From JADKCL01 sp046050405 (GTDB lineage: Bacteria; Bacteroidota; Bacteroidia; J057; JADKCL01), in the NCBI GenBank assembly GCA_046050405.1, contig JBJOPY010000035.1, forward strand, positions 1 to 60,274: 60,274 bases of DNA, given 5' to 3'. Every line of letters starts with the position of its first letter. Within the stretch, counting starts at the first letter, position 1. Both the position numbers and the translations under genes were made by a program. The notes under the pieces are model-generated. The model had not been told where the DNA came from. It saw only the letters and a list, made by a program, of their open reading frames with translations, and made no database searches. Positions 17,328 through 25,759 of this stretch are shown here, one piece after another.

Positions 17328-19010
17328 TCAGCCCTGGCCAAGAATCTTCCTCAGCCTGTCAGGATCCCGTAGCACCTTGATCGCTTCGAGGACATCGGGA
17401 TCCAGGTCGAACGAGGCTTCGATCTCACCACGCTTGTAATAGTAGCGCATCACGATCTCATCCCGCAGCAATTCAGAGATTTCAGCCCTGAAGTTGATGA
17501 GGTCTTCTTCCTTTTCCTTCATGATCTTGGCCTCGATGGCCTTGAAATCCGCAGCCAGTTCGTCGTGATAATGCTCCGCTTTGACCAGCTCCTTGAATTT
17601 CACGAACTCCTTCTCCGTCTTGGACTCAAATGTGAATGCTTTGGAGCGGCAGAATGCTACGAAGTCGTCGTAGATCTCATCGGTGATCTTGAACTGCCGG
17701 GCAGGCGGGATGGTCTCATTCGAATTGCGGAAGCGGGTCGCGAAGTCGAAAATCATGTATTTCCTGATGAGCTCCTGGGTGACGGTGTGCAGCTCCTCCA
17801 GCACCACCTCCACATCGGGGGCGATGCCTCCCCCGTCATAGACCGTTCTCCCGTTATGCGTCTTGAATGCCTTCTGGAGGCTGTCGGGAATCTTGCCCAC
17901 GCTGCCATCCTCATTGCGGTTGCTGTAATCGATGGCCTGGATGCAGCGCCCGCTGGGGGTGTAGTACTTGGCGGTGGTAATCTTCAGCTGGCTGTTGTAG
18001 CTGAGCGGGCGCGTGGTCTGCACCAGTCCCTTGCCATAGCTCCTCTGCCCGACAATCACCCCCCGGTCCAAGTCCTGCATCACGCCGGAGACGATTTCAG
18101 AGGCGGAGGCCGAACGCCGATTGACCAGCACAGCCAGCGGTATCCCGATGTCCACGGGATTGTTGCGTGCCGTGTAGCTTTTCAATGAGCCTTCCATCTT
18201 TCCGCGCGTTTCCACGATGAGTTCGTCCTTGGGCAAGAAGAGGTTGCTGATATCGATCGCCTCGAAGAGCAGCCCTCCCGGGTTCCCGCGAAGGTCGAGC
18301 ACCAGGGACTTCATTCCGGGGTTTTTGGCTTTGAGGTCTTCAAATGCAGCCTTGACCTCCTTTGCAGCATCGGCCGTGAAGCCTGTGAGTGAAATGTATC
18401 CGATCTGGTCGTCAATCATTCCCCAGTAGGGGACATTGAGGATTTTGATGTCGTCCCGTTCCAGATCCATGGTCAAGGTTCCGGGAGTGCCCTCGCGTTC
18501 CACCACAAGTTTCACCTTGCTCTTCGGCTGCCCGCGCAGGAGGTCGCGCACATCGAGGTTTTTGACGTTTTCGGTCGTGATCTTCTCATTGTCGATTTGC
18601 ACGATGACGTCCCCGGCGCGCAAGCCGGCCTTGACGGCGGGGCTATTCTCGTATGGCTCCGTGACGATCACCTTGCTGTCCCTCCGTCCGACCATCGCCC
18701 CGATGCCGCCATACTGGCCGGTACTCATGAAACGGTAATCCTCGATCTCTGCGGCACTGATGTAGTTCGTGTATGGATCCAGAGACTTCAGCATGGCCTC
18801 GATACCCGTCCGCATGAATTCCGACGGCTCGATGTCGTCCACATAGTTGGTTTGCACTTCCCGGTAGAGCTTTCCGAAAATGTCCAAGTTCTTCGATATC
18901 TCGAAGTAGTCGTCACCTGCGGGACGCGCCACATAACCCACCGCAAGCATCATCACCGCCGGCGCCACCAGCAGCAACCATCTCTTCGTTTGAGTCATCC
19001 TGTTCATCAT
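17328..19010 (-). CDS. C-terminal processing peptidase (S41, PDZ)
   Basis: A 560-residue CtpA/Prc-type serine protease. An N-terminal signal anchor (residues 8-25) exports it to the periplasm. A conserved N-terminal helical region is followed by a PDZ domain (about 85-170: GGIGAMVGRRDSKVIVTEPY, then AVKAGLRAGDVIVQI). The S41 catalytic domain comes next, with GNPGGLLFEAIDISNLFL, the nucleophile Ser in RRSASASEIVSG and the general-base Lys in RSYGKGLVQT. Family members trim C-termini of envelope proteins or degrade tagged ones. A roughly 160-residue charged C-terminal extension rich in Lys and Glu follows. The gene stands alone and ends at a strong hairpin. Confidence 0.93.
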   Translation of the reverse strand: MMNRMTQTKRWLLLVAPAVMMLAVGYVARPAGDDYFEISKNLDIFGKLYREVQTNYVDDIEPSEFMRTGIEAMLKSLDPYTNYISAAEIEDYRFMSTGQYGGIGAMVGRRDSKVIVTEPYENSPAVKAGLRAGDVIVQIDNEKITTENVKNLDVRDLLRGQPKSKVKLVVEREGTPGTLTMDLERDDIKILNVPYWGMIDDQIGYISLTGFTADAAKEVKAAFEDLKAKNPGMKSLVLDLRGNPGGLLFEAIDISNLFLPKDELIVETRGKMEGSLKSYTARNNPVDIGIPLAVLVNRRSASASEIVSGVMQDLDRGVIVGQRSYGKGLVQTTRPLSYNSQLKITTAKYYTPSGRCIQAIDYSNRNEDGSVGKIPDSLQKAFKTHNGRTVYDGGGIAPDVEVVLEELHTVTQELIRKYMIFDFATRFRNSNETIPPARQFKITDEIYDDFVAFCRSKAFTFESKTEKEFVKFKELVKAEHYHDELAADFKAIEAKIMKEKEEDLINFRAEISELLRDEIVMRYYYKRGEIEASFDLDPDVLEAIKVLRDPDRLRKILGQG

Positions 19011-19107
19011 CTGTTGAGAGTGTAATTTTCAATTCTCATTGAACGAATACCATCGGCCAAGGGTGCAAAGATCGTCGAATTCTCCCGCCGATGATCCCCT
19101 TCCCCGG

Positions 19108-19359
19108 TCAAGGGACGGGATCATGCCCATGCCCACCCCATGGATGGCAGGACATCACCCTTCGCACGCCCAGGTAGAATCCCCGCAAGGCTCCGTGCTT
19201 TTCCAGCGCCTCGATGGCATAGCGGGAGCAGGTCGGTTGGTAACGGCATGCAGGGGGCAACCACCTGGAGAGCGCGAGCCGATAGAACCGCACCACGACG
19301 ACCAGGATGTAACCGAGGAACTTCAAACCATTCGCGACAATTGCTGCAATACCCTGCAC
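19108..19359 (-). CDS. yidD: Membrane protein insertion efficiency factor YidD
   Basis: An 83-residue YidD protein, which assists YidC-dependent membrane protein insertion. The conserved core RFYRLALSRWLPPACRYQPT leads into the Cys-containing segment SRYAIEALEKHGALRG, ending with CHPWGGHGHDPVP, all diagnostic. The N-terminal hydrophobic stretch (8-24) lies along the membrane. It overlaps the 3' end of rnpA by 37 bp, the usual rpmH-rnpA-yidD arrangement, although yidC itself is not next. Confidence 0.95.
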   Translation of the reverse strand: MQGIAAIVANGLKFLGYILVVVVRFYRLALSRWLPPACRYQPTCSRYAIEALEKHGALRGFYLGVRRVMSCHPWGGHGHDPVP

Positions 19360-19706
19360 ATGTCCTGCTCAATCTCATTAAAATTACGGATTTCCCTTGA
19401 ATTGTACCTGAAGAGGAGGGAGACATTCCTGCTTTTTTCGGCAAGCCGCGCCACGAAGGCGGCCTTTTGCACGCGATATGCCTCCCGCATCCGGCGCTTG
19501 AGAAGGTTGCGGTCCACTGCCCGCTTGAAATCCCGCTTCGTAGCCACGAAGGCGACCATGGAAGGAGCAGAGACAAGTTCCTGTGGCAGGTCGAAATGGT
19601 AGGATACGCGCAGCCTTCCGGCATGGATGGCTTTCTTGCCCGCAATTAAAACAGCAAAGCTGCGCTTGGAGCACAGCTTTTCCCGCTTGGAGAATGTATT
19701 TCGCAA
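19323..19706 (-). CDS. rnpA: Ribonuclease P protein component
   Basis: A 127-residue basic protein that binds the RNase P RNA and helps mature tRNA 5' ends. The signature appears as VDRNLLKRRMREAYR (about residues 64-78), preceded by FVATKRDFKRA. The N-terminal TFSKREKLCSKRSF is also typical. It follows rpmH by 44 bp and overlaps yidD downstream, so the three form one transcription unit. Confidence 0.95.
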   Translation of the reverse strand: MRNTFSKREKLCSKRSFAVLIAGKKAIHAGRLRVSYHFDLPQELVSAPSMVAFVATKRDFKRAVDRNLLKRRMREAYRVQKAAFVARLAEKSRNVSLLFRYNSREIRNFNEIEQDMCRVLQQLSRMV

Positions 19707-19750
19707 GTTGCTTTACCTTCTGGAAGGTGAATCCGTCCGCCAGTGGCGGA

Positions 19751-19909
19751 CTAGAATTTGTGACGGCGCTCGTCGCTCACGGTGAGCTTGTGGCGGCCTT
19801 TGCGACGACGGGCACGGAGTACGCGCTGACCGTTGGGGGTCTTCATGCGCTCACGAAACCCATGGGTGTTCTTCCTTTTCCGGCGATGAGGTTGAAATGT
19901 CCGCTTCAT
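19751..19909 (-). CDS. rpmH: 50S ribosomal protein L34
   Basis: A 52-codon gene. Translation from the ATG at 19909 begins MKRTFQPHRRKRKNTHGF and continues RERMKTPNGQRVLRARRRKG, the full L34 pattern, ending SDERRHKF. Such small basic proteins are easily missed by length filters. It is the first gene of the rpmH-rnpA-yidD operon and has a complete -33/-7 promoter. The neighbouring gene is rsgA, not dnaA, so this is not an origin-type rpmH locus. Confidence 0.96.
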   Translation of the reverse strand: MKRTFQPHRRKRKNTHGFRERMKTPNGQRVLRARRRKGRHKLTVSDERRHKF

Positions 19910-19949
19910 TTTCTTCTAATCAATCTTAGTTTTCCCGATGGAGGGGATG

Positions 19950-19979
19950 CAAAATTAAGAAAAGTAAGTGCCGGTGCAA
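19950..19979 (-). promoter_or_regulatory. Promoter of rpmH-rnpA-yidD
   Basis: On the minus strand TAATTTTG (19957-19950) is a perfect -7 element with TTG at 19979-19977, 19 bp upstream. A leader of about 35 nt follows, expected for a strong ribosomal-protein promoter. Confidence 0.7.
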
Positions 19980-20119
19980 CCGATGGGGCGATCATTCTGG
20001 AAAATCTTGCGAAGAATTTGTCTACCCTCCCCAATGAAAGCGCCCCCGGAGAACCCTTTGCCTGTTTTTGGCTTTAATCTAAAATCCAATCCCAGACCAC
20101 CCGGGATTCCGCCTACCCC

Positions 20120-21094
20120 TCAATCCCAGACATTGCGCCCCACCTCGGCAAGCATTCCCAGGTAGGTGTGGTACCGCGACTCGGGTATCCTGCCTCCTTT
20201 GACCGAAGCCTTCACGGCACATCCGGGCTCATTCATGTGAAGGCAATTGCCGAAGCGGCACGCATCCAGGTAGGGGCGCATCTCGGGGAACAAGGGGCCT
20301 AGCTCCGCTTTCTCAAAGTCGAATATCTGCATTTCCCGGAATCCCGGGCTGTCGATGATCGCTCCGCCAAAGGGCAGGGCAAACATCTCCGCGAACGTGG
20401 TGGTGTGAATGCCGCGCCCTGAGAAGTCGCTCACCGTACCGACCTTCAGCTTCAGCTCCGGTGCCACAAGGTTGACCGTCGCCGACTTTCCAGAACCTGA
20501 TCTTCCCACCATGAAGCTGACCTTTCCCCGCAGCATTTCCTGAATTTCCGGCGCATATCCAGGATCCTTGACAGAGATGGCATGGTGCTCATAACCTGCC
20601 CCTCCGTAGAGCTTTTGATAGTCGCCGAGACGCTGCCAGCCATCCTGGCTCAGCAGATCGATCTTCGTGAAGAGGATCACTGGCTTGATATGGTAGGCTT
20701 CACAGGTGAGAAGCAAGCGGTCCACATAGCCCAGGGTGGTGACCGGATGCTCAATGCTGAAAACGATGACCGCCTGGTCGATGTTGGCACACAGGATATG
20801 GGCCCGCTTGCTCAAGTTCACCGATTTCCGCAAAACATAGTTCCTGCGGTCGGAGATTGCAGAGATCGAGTAGCCCCGGTCCTGGTCTTGCACCACCTCC
20901 ACGTGGTCGCCCACTGCGATGGGATTGGTGGTCTTGATGCCATGAGTCCGCATCTTTCCACGCAGCCTGCAATCATGGACGGCGCCATCCTCCAGGCGTA
21001 CGCGGTACCAGCTCCCCGTGGAGCGTATGACGGTTCCATGATGCGCGGGAGAAGATGCCGCCGGCTGCCCCTTCTGACGTTTGCCCTTAGCCAT
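20120..21094 (-). CDS. rsgA: Ribosome small-subunit biogenesis GTPase RsgA
   Basis: A 324-residue circularly permuted GTPase (YjeQ/EngC) that acts in late 30S maturation. A lysine-rich N-terminus and OB fold (about 20-85) come first. The G motifs appear in permuted order: G4 as LFTKIDLL, then G1 as GRSGSGKSATVN, then G3 as DSPGFREM. The C-terminal zinc-binding segment contains CRFGNCLHMNEPGCAV. It begins 5 bp after the M61 peptidase stop and is probably co-transcribed with it. Confidence 0.96.
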   Translation of the reverse strand: MAKGKRQKGQPAASSPAHHGTVIRSTGSWYRVRLEDGAVHDCRLRGKMRTHGIKTTNPIAVGDHVEVVQDQDRGYSISAISDRRNYVLRKSVNLSKRAHILCANIDQAVIVFSIEHPVTTLGYVDRLLLTCEAYHIKPVILFTKIDLLSQDGWQRLGDYQKLYGGAGYEHHAISVKDPGYAPEIQEMLRGKVSFMVGRSGSGKSATVNLVAPELKLKVGTVSDFSGRGIHTTTFAEMFALPFGGAIIDSPGFREMQIFDFEKAELGPLFPEMRPYLDACRFGNCLHMNEPGCAVKASVKGGRIPESRYHTYLGMLAEVGRNVWD

Positions 21095-21099
21095 TGGGA

Positions 21100-22836
21100 C
21101 TAGTCATTGCCATTTCCCGGCCGGGACCAGAGAGATCTGTTGTGCAGCTGCTCCGCTGTCGCCTCGGGGTTTTCCACGAGGACATAGTTCTTGAAGTGGT
21201 CGGCTGCTTGCGACTCCAGGACGATGTGTTCCAGCATCTCGTTGCGGAAAACATGGACTTGCACGTCCTCGTCGTCTGTCAGGAAACGGAGGAGGGGCTC
21301 GACATCGCTGAAAGGGGCGCGGTGACCTTGGATCGCGACGATGACATCGCCGACAGCTAGCCCGGCAGCCTCTGCGGGACTCCCCTCATGCACCTGCTTG
21401 ATCCTGGCGCTTCCACCCTCCTCATACACGATGAAGCCATAGACCTGCTCAGCCAGTGTGGGCGGGTCCTTCGGGACCAGCGCCAGGCCCAGGTAGTCCG
21501 CCGCCTCACCCAATGCCGTTTCCATGGGGACGGTACCAGAGATGAAATCCCTGAAGTAATCCTCCAGGGAATGTCCCGCATGCGTCTCGGCGATGGTTTT
21601 GTAGTCTTGCTTCGTGTATCCGATCCCGGTTCTGCCGAATCGCTCAAACATCTCCCGCATCACGGTGTCCAAGGAGCGCGCATTCGCCGATCCCTTGCGG
21701 ATAAGTACATCCAAGAGGAATGCTGCCAGTCCTCCTTTCGTGTAGAAAGATATCTTCCGATTGGGCACACCGCTGTCACCATAACCCACCAGCCACGACT
21801 CAAAGCTCGAATGCTCAAGGCTGACGTGGTCACGGCCATTGTTCGAGAAGTGTTTTTGCAGGAAATCCCTGTTGAACACCTTCAAAAATACGTCCAGCGA
21901 CCAGATGCCCGCCTTTAACACCATCAATTCCCCGTAATAGGTCGTCACTCCCTCGGTGATGTAATGCAGCATGGAGTACTGCGCCCGGTCATAGCTGTAC
22001 GGCCGCATCTCAGCCGGACGGATCGCCTTGACGTTCCAGGCATGGAACAGCTCATGGGAACTGATGCTGAGCAGCTCCTCGTGCTTCTCCTCCTCCTCCA
22101 TCCGGTATCCCGGCCCCAATGCAATGATGGTGGAGTTCCGATGCTCCACGCCGTGGTAGATCTTTTTGTTGTGGATTTGATACATGAAGTGGTAGTCCTC
22201 CGCCGGAAAGCCCCCAAACATCCTCAGCTGTGCCTTTATGATGGCCGTGTAGTCCCCCTCGATCCTATGCCAGTTGGGTTTGACGTCTCCCTGAAACCAG
22301 ATGTTGAACGGAATGTCCTGCACCACGAAGGCATGGTGCTGCAATGTCTGGCTGGCAATCAGGGGGGCATCAACGAGGTCGTGGTAGCTGGCTGCCAGCA
22401 AGGTGTTCCCGCTGTGCCGCAATCCGCAGGCGATGCGGTAGTCCTCCGGCAAGTGCAAGGCCATCCCGCAGGCGGCATCCAATCGAGTCGCGTCGTACAT
22501 GAGCAGGTTGCAGGGGTTGACGTACACCTGGTCCTGGTCGAAGTAGCTGCCGCCTGCATCTGCCACGATCGCATGGTATTTGTACTCGAACACGGCTGGC
22601 TCTCCGTCCATGACGATCTGCCAGGTGTGCGTGTCCGTTTTAGATACCTCGAGTGCCCTGCCATTCTCCGCCCATGCCCGGGCGTCCACGATTCGCTCCG
22701 CATACCGGGCCATCTCGTACCTTCCCGGACGCCACCGGGGCAAATGGACCGCTTGATTGCCATGGTGTGCCGGCAAGCTCATCTGCACTCGGATCAAATG
22801 CAATTCTGGATTCTCAAAAAAAAGGCGGTAATTCAT
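21100..22836 (-). CDS. M61-family metallopeptidase with PDZ domain
   Basis: A 578-residue glycyl-aminopeptidase-type (M61) protein. An N-terminal beta domain (about 1-170) leads to the catalytic gluzincin domain, whose zinc site is SSHELFHAWNVKAIRP (HExxH with the family's WNVK tail) and whose distal Glu lies in YITEGVTTYYGEL. A C-terminal PDZ domain (about 480-550) contains GSPAEAAGLAVGDVIVAI. No signal peptide is apparent, so it may be cytoplasmic. The ATG at 22836 gives the conserved N-terminus MNYRLFFENPELH. The frame stays open upstream, but that part overlaps a promoter-like GAATTTTG at 22885-22878. Confidence 0.92.
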   Translation of the reverse strand: MNYRLFFENPELHLIRVQMSLPAHHGNQAVHLPRWRPGRYEMARYAERIVDARAWAENGRALEVSKTDTHTWQIVMDGEPAVFEYKYHAIVADAGGSYFDQDQVYVNPCNLLMYDATRLDAACGMALHLPEDYRIACGLRHSGNTLLAASYHDLVDAPLIASQTLQHHAFVVQDIPFNIWFQGDVKPNWHRIEGDYTAIIKAQLRMFGGFPAEDYHFMYQIHNKKIYHGVEHRNSTIIALGPGYRMEEEEKHEELLSISSHELFHAWNVKAIRPAEMRPYSYDRAQYSMLHYITEGVTTYYGELMVLKAGIWSLDVFLKVFNRDFLQKHFSNNGRDHVSLEHSSFESWLVGYGDSGVPNRKISFYTKGGLAAFLLDVLIRKGSANARSLDTVMREMFERFGRTGIGYTKQDYKTIAETHAGHSLEDYFRDFISGTVPMETALGEAADYLGLALVPKDPPTLAEQVYGFIVYEEGGSARIKQVHEGSPAEAAGLAVGDVIVAIQGHRAPFSDVEPLLRFLTDDEDVQVHVFRNEMLEHIVLESQAADHFKNYVLVENPEATAEQLHNRSLWSRPGNGND

Positions 22837-23294
22837 TTGACGAATCGATTGGGTTGCAGAAGACGGGTCGAAGTTAGCAAAATTCCCTCCGCGCCTCTGC
22901 AAACATTTCCCCTTGGCAATCCTCCTTTCTCCCTGTACCAATGATGCCATTCCCATGATCCCTCCGGCCCATCGGCGTCTCTGGCCTGGGAAGACTGTCA
23001 GCCCGCTGGGGAGCGCTTCAGCCAGCGCGGCTGTGCCGCAACTCCCATCCATGGTTGACCCAAGAGGACACCCCCCGCGACCTCGAGGGGGCACAGGCAG
23101 CACTGCTGGAGGATCACGGCCATGTACGGCCATGCCCCGTCTTATCCGACATCATGAAGACACCGGTGCAGTGTGCGAAGATCCGACGGATTCCGCCAAA
23201 CTATGCTGCGACTAAGCCAGCGAGCCGCCTGCACAGGATCCTGACAGGATTGTATTCCAGAAATTCACTGCGCCCAGCGGCGGCAACCGCGCCC
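22837..23294 (-). other. 458-bp gene-free stretch
   Basis: It holds the probable -7 element of the M61 gene (GAATTTTG, 7/8, at 22885-22878). It also contains a direct repeat CGGCCATG near 23110-23125. No convincing reading frame, RNA gene or terminator was seen. Open frames crossing it have no recognisable protein features. Confidence 0.4.
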
Positions 23295-23597
23295 TCAGAT
23301 CACCTCTATCGTGAGGCCACGGTCCAAGAGTGCCATCCCGCGATTGATCATGTCACGCTTCTCGCCACTTTTCACGACATACTTGCCTTTGTAGTGGACG
23401 AGCATGGCGCATTGTTCGGCTTGGGTGGGCACATGGTCACAGATTTCCACCAGGCTTTGGATCACCCAGTCAAACGTATTCACATCGTCATTGTACAGCA
23501 TGATGCTGAACGTATCGGTGGCGACCGTCGACAGTTCGGCAACGGGCTGCAAAAACTCTTTTGTGCTCATCTCTCCAATTGGGTTCAGGGTCGACAT
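23295..23597 (-). CDS. clpS: ATP-dependent Clp protease adaptor ClpS
   Basis: A 100-residue N-recognin adaptor that delivers N-degron substrates to ClpAP or ClpCP. The diagnostic segment is IMLYNDDVNTFDWVIQSL, whose acidic/Asn residues bind the substrate alpha-amino group. The central QAEQCAMLVHYKGKYVVK and a flexible N-terminus follow family expectation. A complete promoter lies 32 bp upstream, so it is expressed alone. Confidence 0.95.
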   Translation of the reverse strand: MSTLNPIGEMSTKEFLQPVAELSTVATDTFSIMLYNDDVNTFDWVIQSLVEICDHVPTQAEQCAMLVHYKGKYVVKSGEKRDMINRGMALLDRGLTIEVI

Positions 23598-23628
23598 TTG
23601 TGGAAACGCAATTAACGCTGTTTTTGTT

Positions 23629-23661
23629 CAAATATACAAGGTTATCAGGTCTTTGCACAAA
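23629..23661 (-). promoter_or_regulatory. Promoter of clpS
   Basis: On the minus strand TATATTTG (23636-23629) is a perfect -7 element and TTTG (23661-23658) the -33 element, with 21 bp between. Confidence 0.7.
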
Positions 23662-24109
23662 AAAAGATCTGGAACAGTGGCGCTTCCCCGCTTTTGGTGA
23701 GCAATGAGGATGCAGGGCAAACGCATCAAAAAGAGTAGTTCTTTTCCACCTACAATGGGCAACAGAAGATGTTGTTTACGGATTTGGGTTGAGACTTTGT
23801 AGGACGGAAATGGAGCAATTGTTCGGGATGGTGCTGGGGATTGCGTCAACTTGGAAGATCAGGGGAGTCAAGTTCAGCCGATCAGGGGGTGAATTCTTGG
23901 GCTTGGTGGAAATAACGATCAATTTGGGAGCGCGGGGCACGTTTTTTGGACGGTACGGGTGTTTCATGGAACCGGTTGGAAGTTCTCACAAATTGACTTG
24001 GAATGCCTGAGATCAACGCCACCTAGTAGTGGATTGAACCAGAGCAGCGGTACATCTAATCCCGCACCGCCCGCGAGGTGCGTCCTTCCGTCGATGGCCC
24101 AACGCCAAT
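23662..24109. other. Gene-free stretch between clpS and lpd
   Basis: About 450 bp between divergent genes. Short open frames exist on both strands but show no family features or codon pattern like their neighbours. Only the two flanking promoters are supported. Confidence 0.4.
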
Positions 24110-24140
24110 TTGCTTGACAACCCCCAACCCCATAACTTTC
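24110..24140 (+). promoter_or_regulatory. Promoter of lpd
   Basis: TTG (24110-24112, within TTTG) and TAACTTTC (24133-24140, 7/8 match) are 20 bp apart. Transcription would start about 30 nt before the ATG at 24178. Confidence 0.45.
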
Positions 24141-24177
24141 CACCCTCGAAATCGGTTATTCCTACAAAACGAAGATC

Positions 24178-25590
24178 ATGTCCGAAAAGCAATACGACGT
24201 CACGGTGATCGGCTCAGGCCCCGGGGGGTATGTGGCTGCAGTGCGTTGCGCACAATTGGGTTTCAAGACGGCAATCATCGAGCGGTATGCCACGCTCGGC
24301 GGCACCTGCCTGAATGTCGGCTGCATTCCATCGAAGGCCCTGCTGGACAGCAGCCACCATTACCATGATGCGCAGCACAAGTTCGCGGCGCATGGCATCA
24401 GGATGGACGGCATCAGCATGGACATGAAGCAGATGATCGCCCGCAAGAACGAAGTGGTCAAGGCCACGACCGAAGGCGTCGCCTTCCTGATGAACAAGAA
24501 CAAAATCGATGTCCATTACGGCCACGGGACATTCAGGGACAAGAACACGATCCTGGTCACGGCATCCGATGGCAAGGTCACCGAGATGGGCACGGGAAAG
24601 GCGATCATCGCCACAGGCTCCAAGCCAGCGACGATTCCCGGGGTGGTGATCGACAAGCAGCGCATCATCACCAGCACAGAAGGCCTGCGCATCGCCGAGC
24701 TTCCGAAGTCAATGCTGATCATCGGGGCCGGGGTCATCGGCCTGGAAATGGGATCCGTGTTTGCACGGCTGGGGACGAAGGTGCAGGTGATCGAATACTC
24801 CGCCGCCGCCATCGGCGGCATGGATGGAACCATGGGGCGGGAAATCGTCAAGGTCCTCAAGAAAGACCTGGGATTCGAGTTCTTCTTCAGCCACAAGGTC
24901 ACCGGGGCCACCGCCACTGCGGATGGGGCGACCGTCACGGCGACGGATCCGAACGGCCAAACGGTGGAATTCACAGGCGATTACTGCCTCGTCGCGACCG
25001 GCCGCCAGCCCTACACGGACGGCCTGGGATTGGAAGCCGCCGGCGTCAAGCTGGATGCACGCGGCCGCGTGGAAGTAGATGAACACCTCATGACCAGCGT
25101 GGAAGGCATCTACGCCATCGGCGATGTGGTCAAGGGCGCGATGCTTGCCCACAAGGCATCCGAAGAAGGAGTGTTCGTGGCGGAGGTGATGGCTGGACAG
25201 CATCCCCATATCAATTACCGGGCGATTCCGGGGGTCGTCTATACCTGGCCCGAGGTGGCAGGGGTCGGCTTCACCGAAGAGGAGCTCAAGGCCTCTGGCC
25301 GTGGCTTCAAGACAGGAACCTTTTACTTCAAGGCCTCTGGCCGCGCCCGCGCCAGCATGGACATGGATGGACTGGTGAAAATCCTTGCCGACCAGGAAAC
25401 CGACGAGCTCCTGGGCATGCACATCATCGGCCCACGGGCAGCGGACATGATCATGGAAGGTGTCATGGGTCTGGAATACCGTGCCTCAGCGGAAGACATC
25501 GCGATCTTTTCCCATCCCCACCCCACGTTTTCGGAAAGCATCAAGGAAGCAGCGATGGATGCCACCGGGGGAAGGGCGATCCACAAGTGA
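24178..25590 (+). CDS. lpd: Dihydrolipoyl dehydrogenase
   Basis: A 470-residue FAD flavoprotein disulfide reductase, the E3 subunit of 2-oxoacid dehydrogenase and glycine-cleavage complexes. It reoxidises dihydrolipoamide with NAD+. The FAD site VIGSGPGGYVAAVRCAQLG starts at residue 10. The redox-active disulfide is in GGTCLNVGCIPSK. The NAD site is IIGAGVIGLEMGSVFARLG, the second FAD motif YAIGDVVKGAMLAHKA, and the catalytic His-Glu pair is in HPHPTFSE. No E1 or E2 genes adjoin. The next gene has its own promoter 146 bp downstream. Confidence 0.97.
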   Translation: MSEKQYDVTVIGSGPGGYVAAVRCAQLGFKTAIIERYATLGGTCLNVGCIPSKALLDSSHHYHDAQHKFAAHGIRMDGISMDMKQMIARKNEVVKATTEGVAFLMNKNKIDVHYGHGTFRDKNTILVTASDGKVTEMGTGKAIIATGSKPATIPGVVIDKQRIITSTEGLRIAELPKSMLIIGAGVIGLEMGSVFARLGTKVQVIEYSAAAIGGMDGTMGREIVKVLKKDLGFEFFFSHKVTGATATADGATVTATDPNGQTVEFTGDYCLVATGRQPYTDGLGLEAAGVKLDARGRVEVDEHLMTSVEGIYAIGDVVKGAMLAHKASEEGVFVAEVMAGQHPHINYRAIPGVVYTWPEVAGVGFTEEELKASGRGFKTGTFYFKASGRARASMDMDGLVKILADQETDELLGMHIIGPRAADMIMEGVMGLEYRASAEDIAIFSHPHPTFSESIKEAAMDATGGRAIHK

Positions 25591-25735
25591 GCATGGAACG
25601 CGCCGGATGATCTGAAAGCCGGGAAGGGATCCCAGGGTTCCGTCCCGGGGACGGGCATATCGCTGCGGACGCCAGGGGCACCCGAACCTGGCGGCAATCG
25701 CACTTCCCGGTTCGCCCTAGTGCCTGGAATTTCCA

Positions 25736-25743
25736 TAGATTTG
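25736..25743 (+). promoter_or_regulatory. -7 element of the RPE-CBS operon
   Basis: TAGATTTG, a perfect match, ends 16 bp before the ATG at 25760. The -33 region lacks a clear TTG. It supports independent transcription of the three-gene ulosonate-like operon rather than read-through from lpd. Confidence 0.55.
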
Positions 25744-25759
25744 CCTGACTTACGGGCGC

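Noticed and set aside
19751..19957. Replication origin near rpmH-rnpA
   Set aside because: No dnaA or dnaN gene and no cluster of DnaA-box sequences (TTATCCACA). The rpmH operon is flanked by rsgA here.
22837..23133. 99-codon N-terminal extension of the M61 peptidase
   Set aside because: The extension is Pro/Arg/Gly-rich with no domain and overlaps a promoter-like element. The conserved N-terminus begins at 22836.
23789..24010. 73-codon plus-strand frame between clpS and lpd
   Set aside because: No recognisable motif, no promoter or ribosome site, and a composition unlike neighbouring genes.
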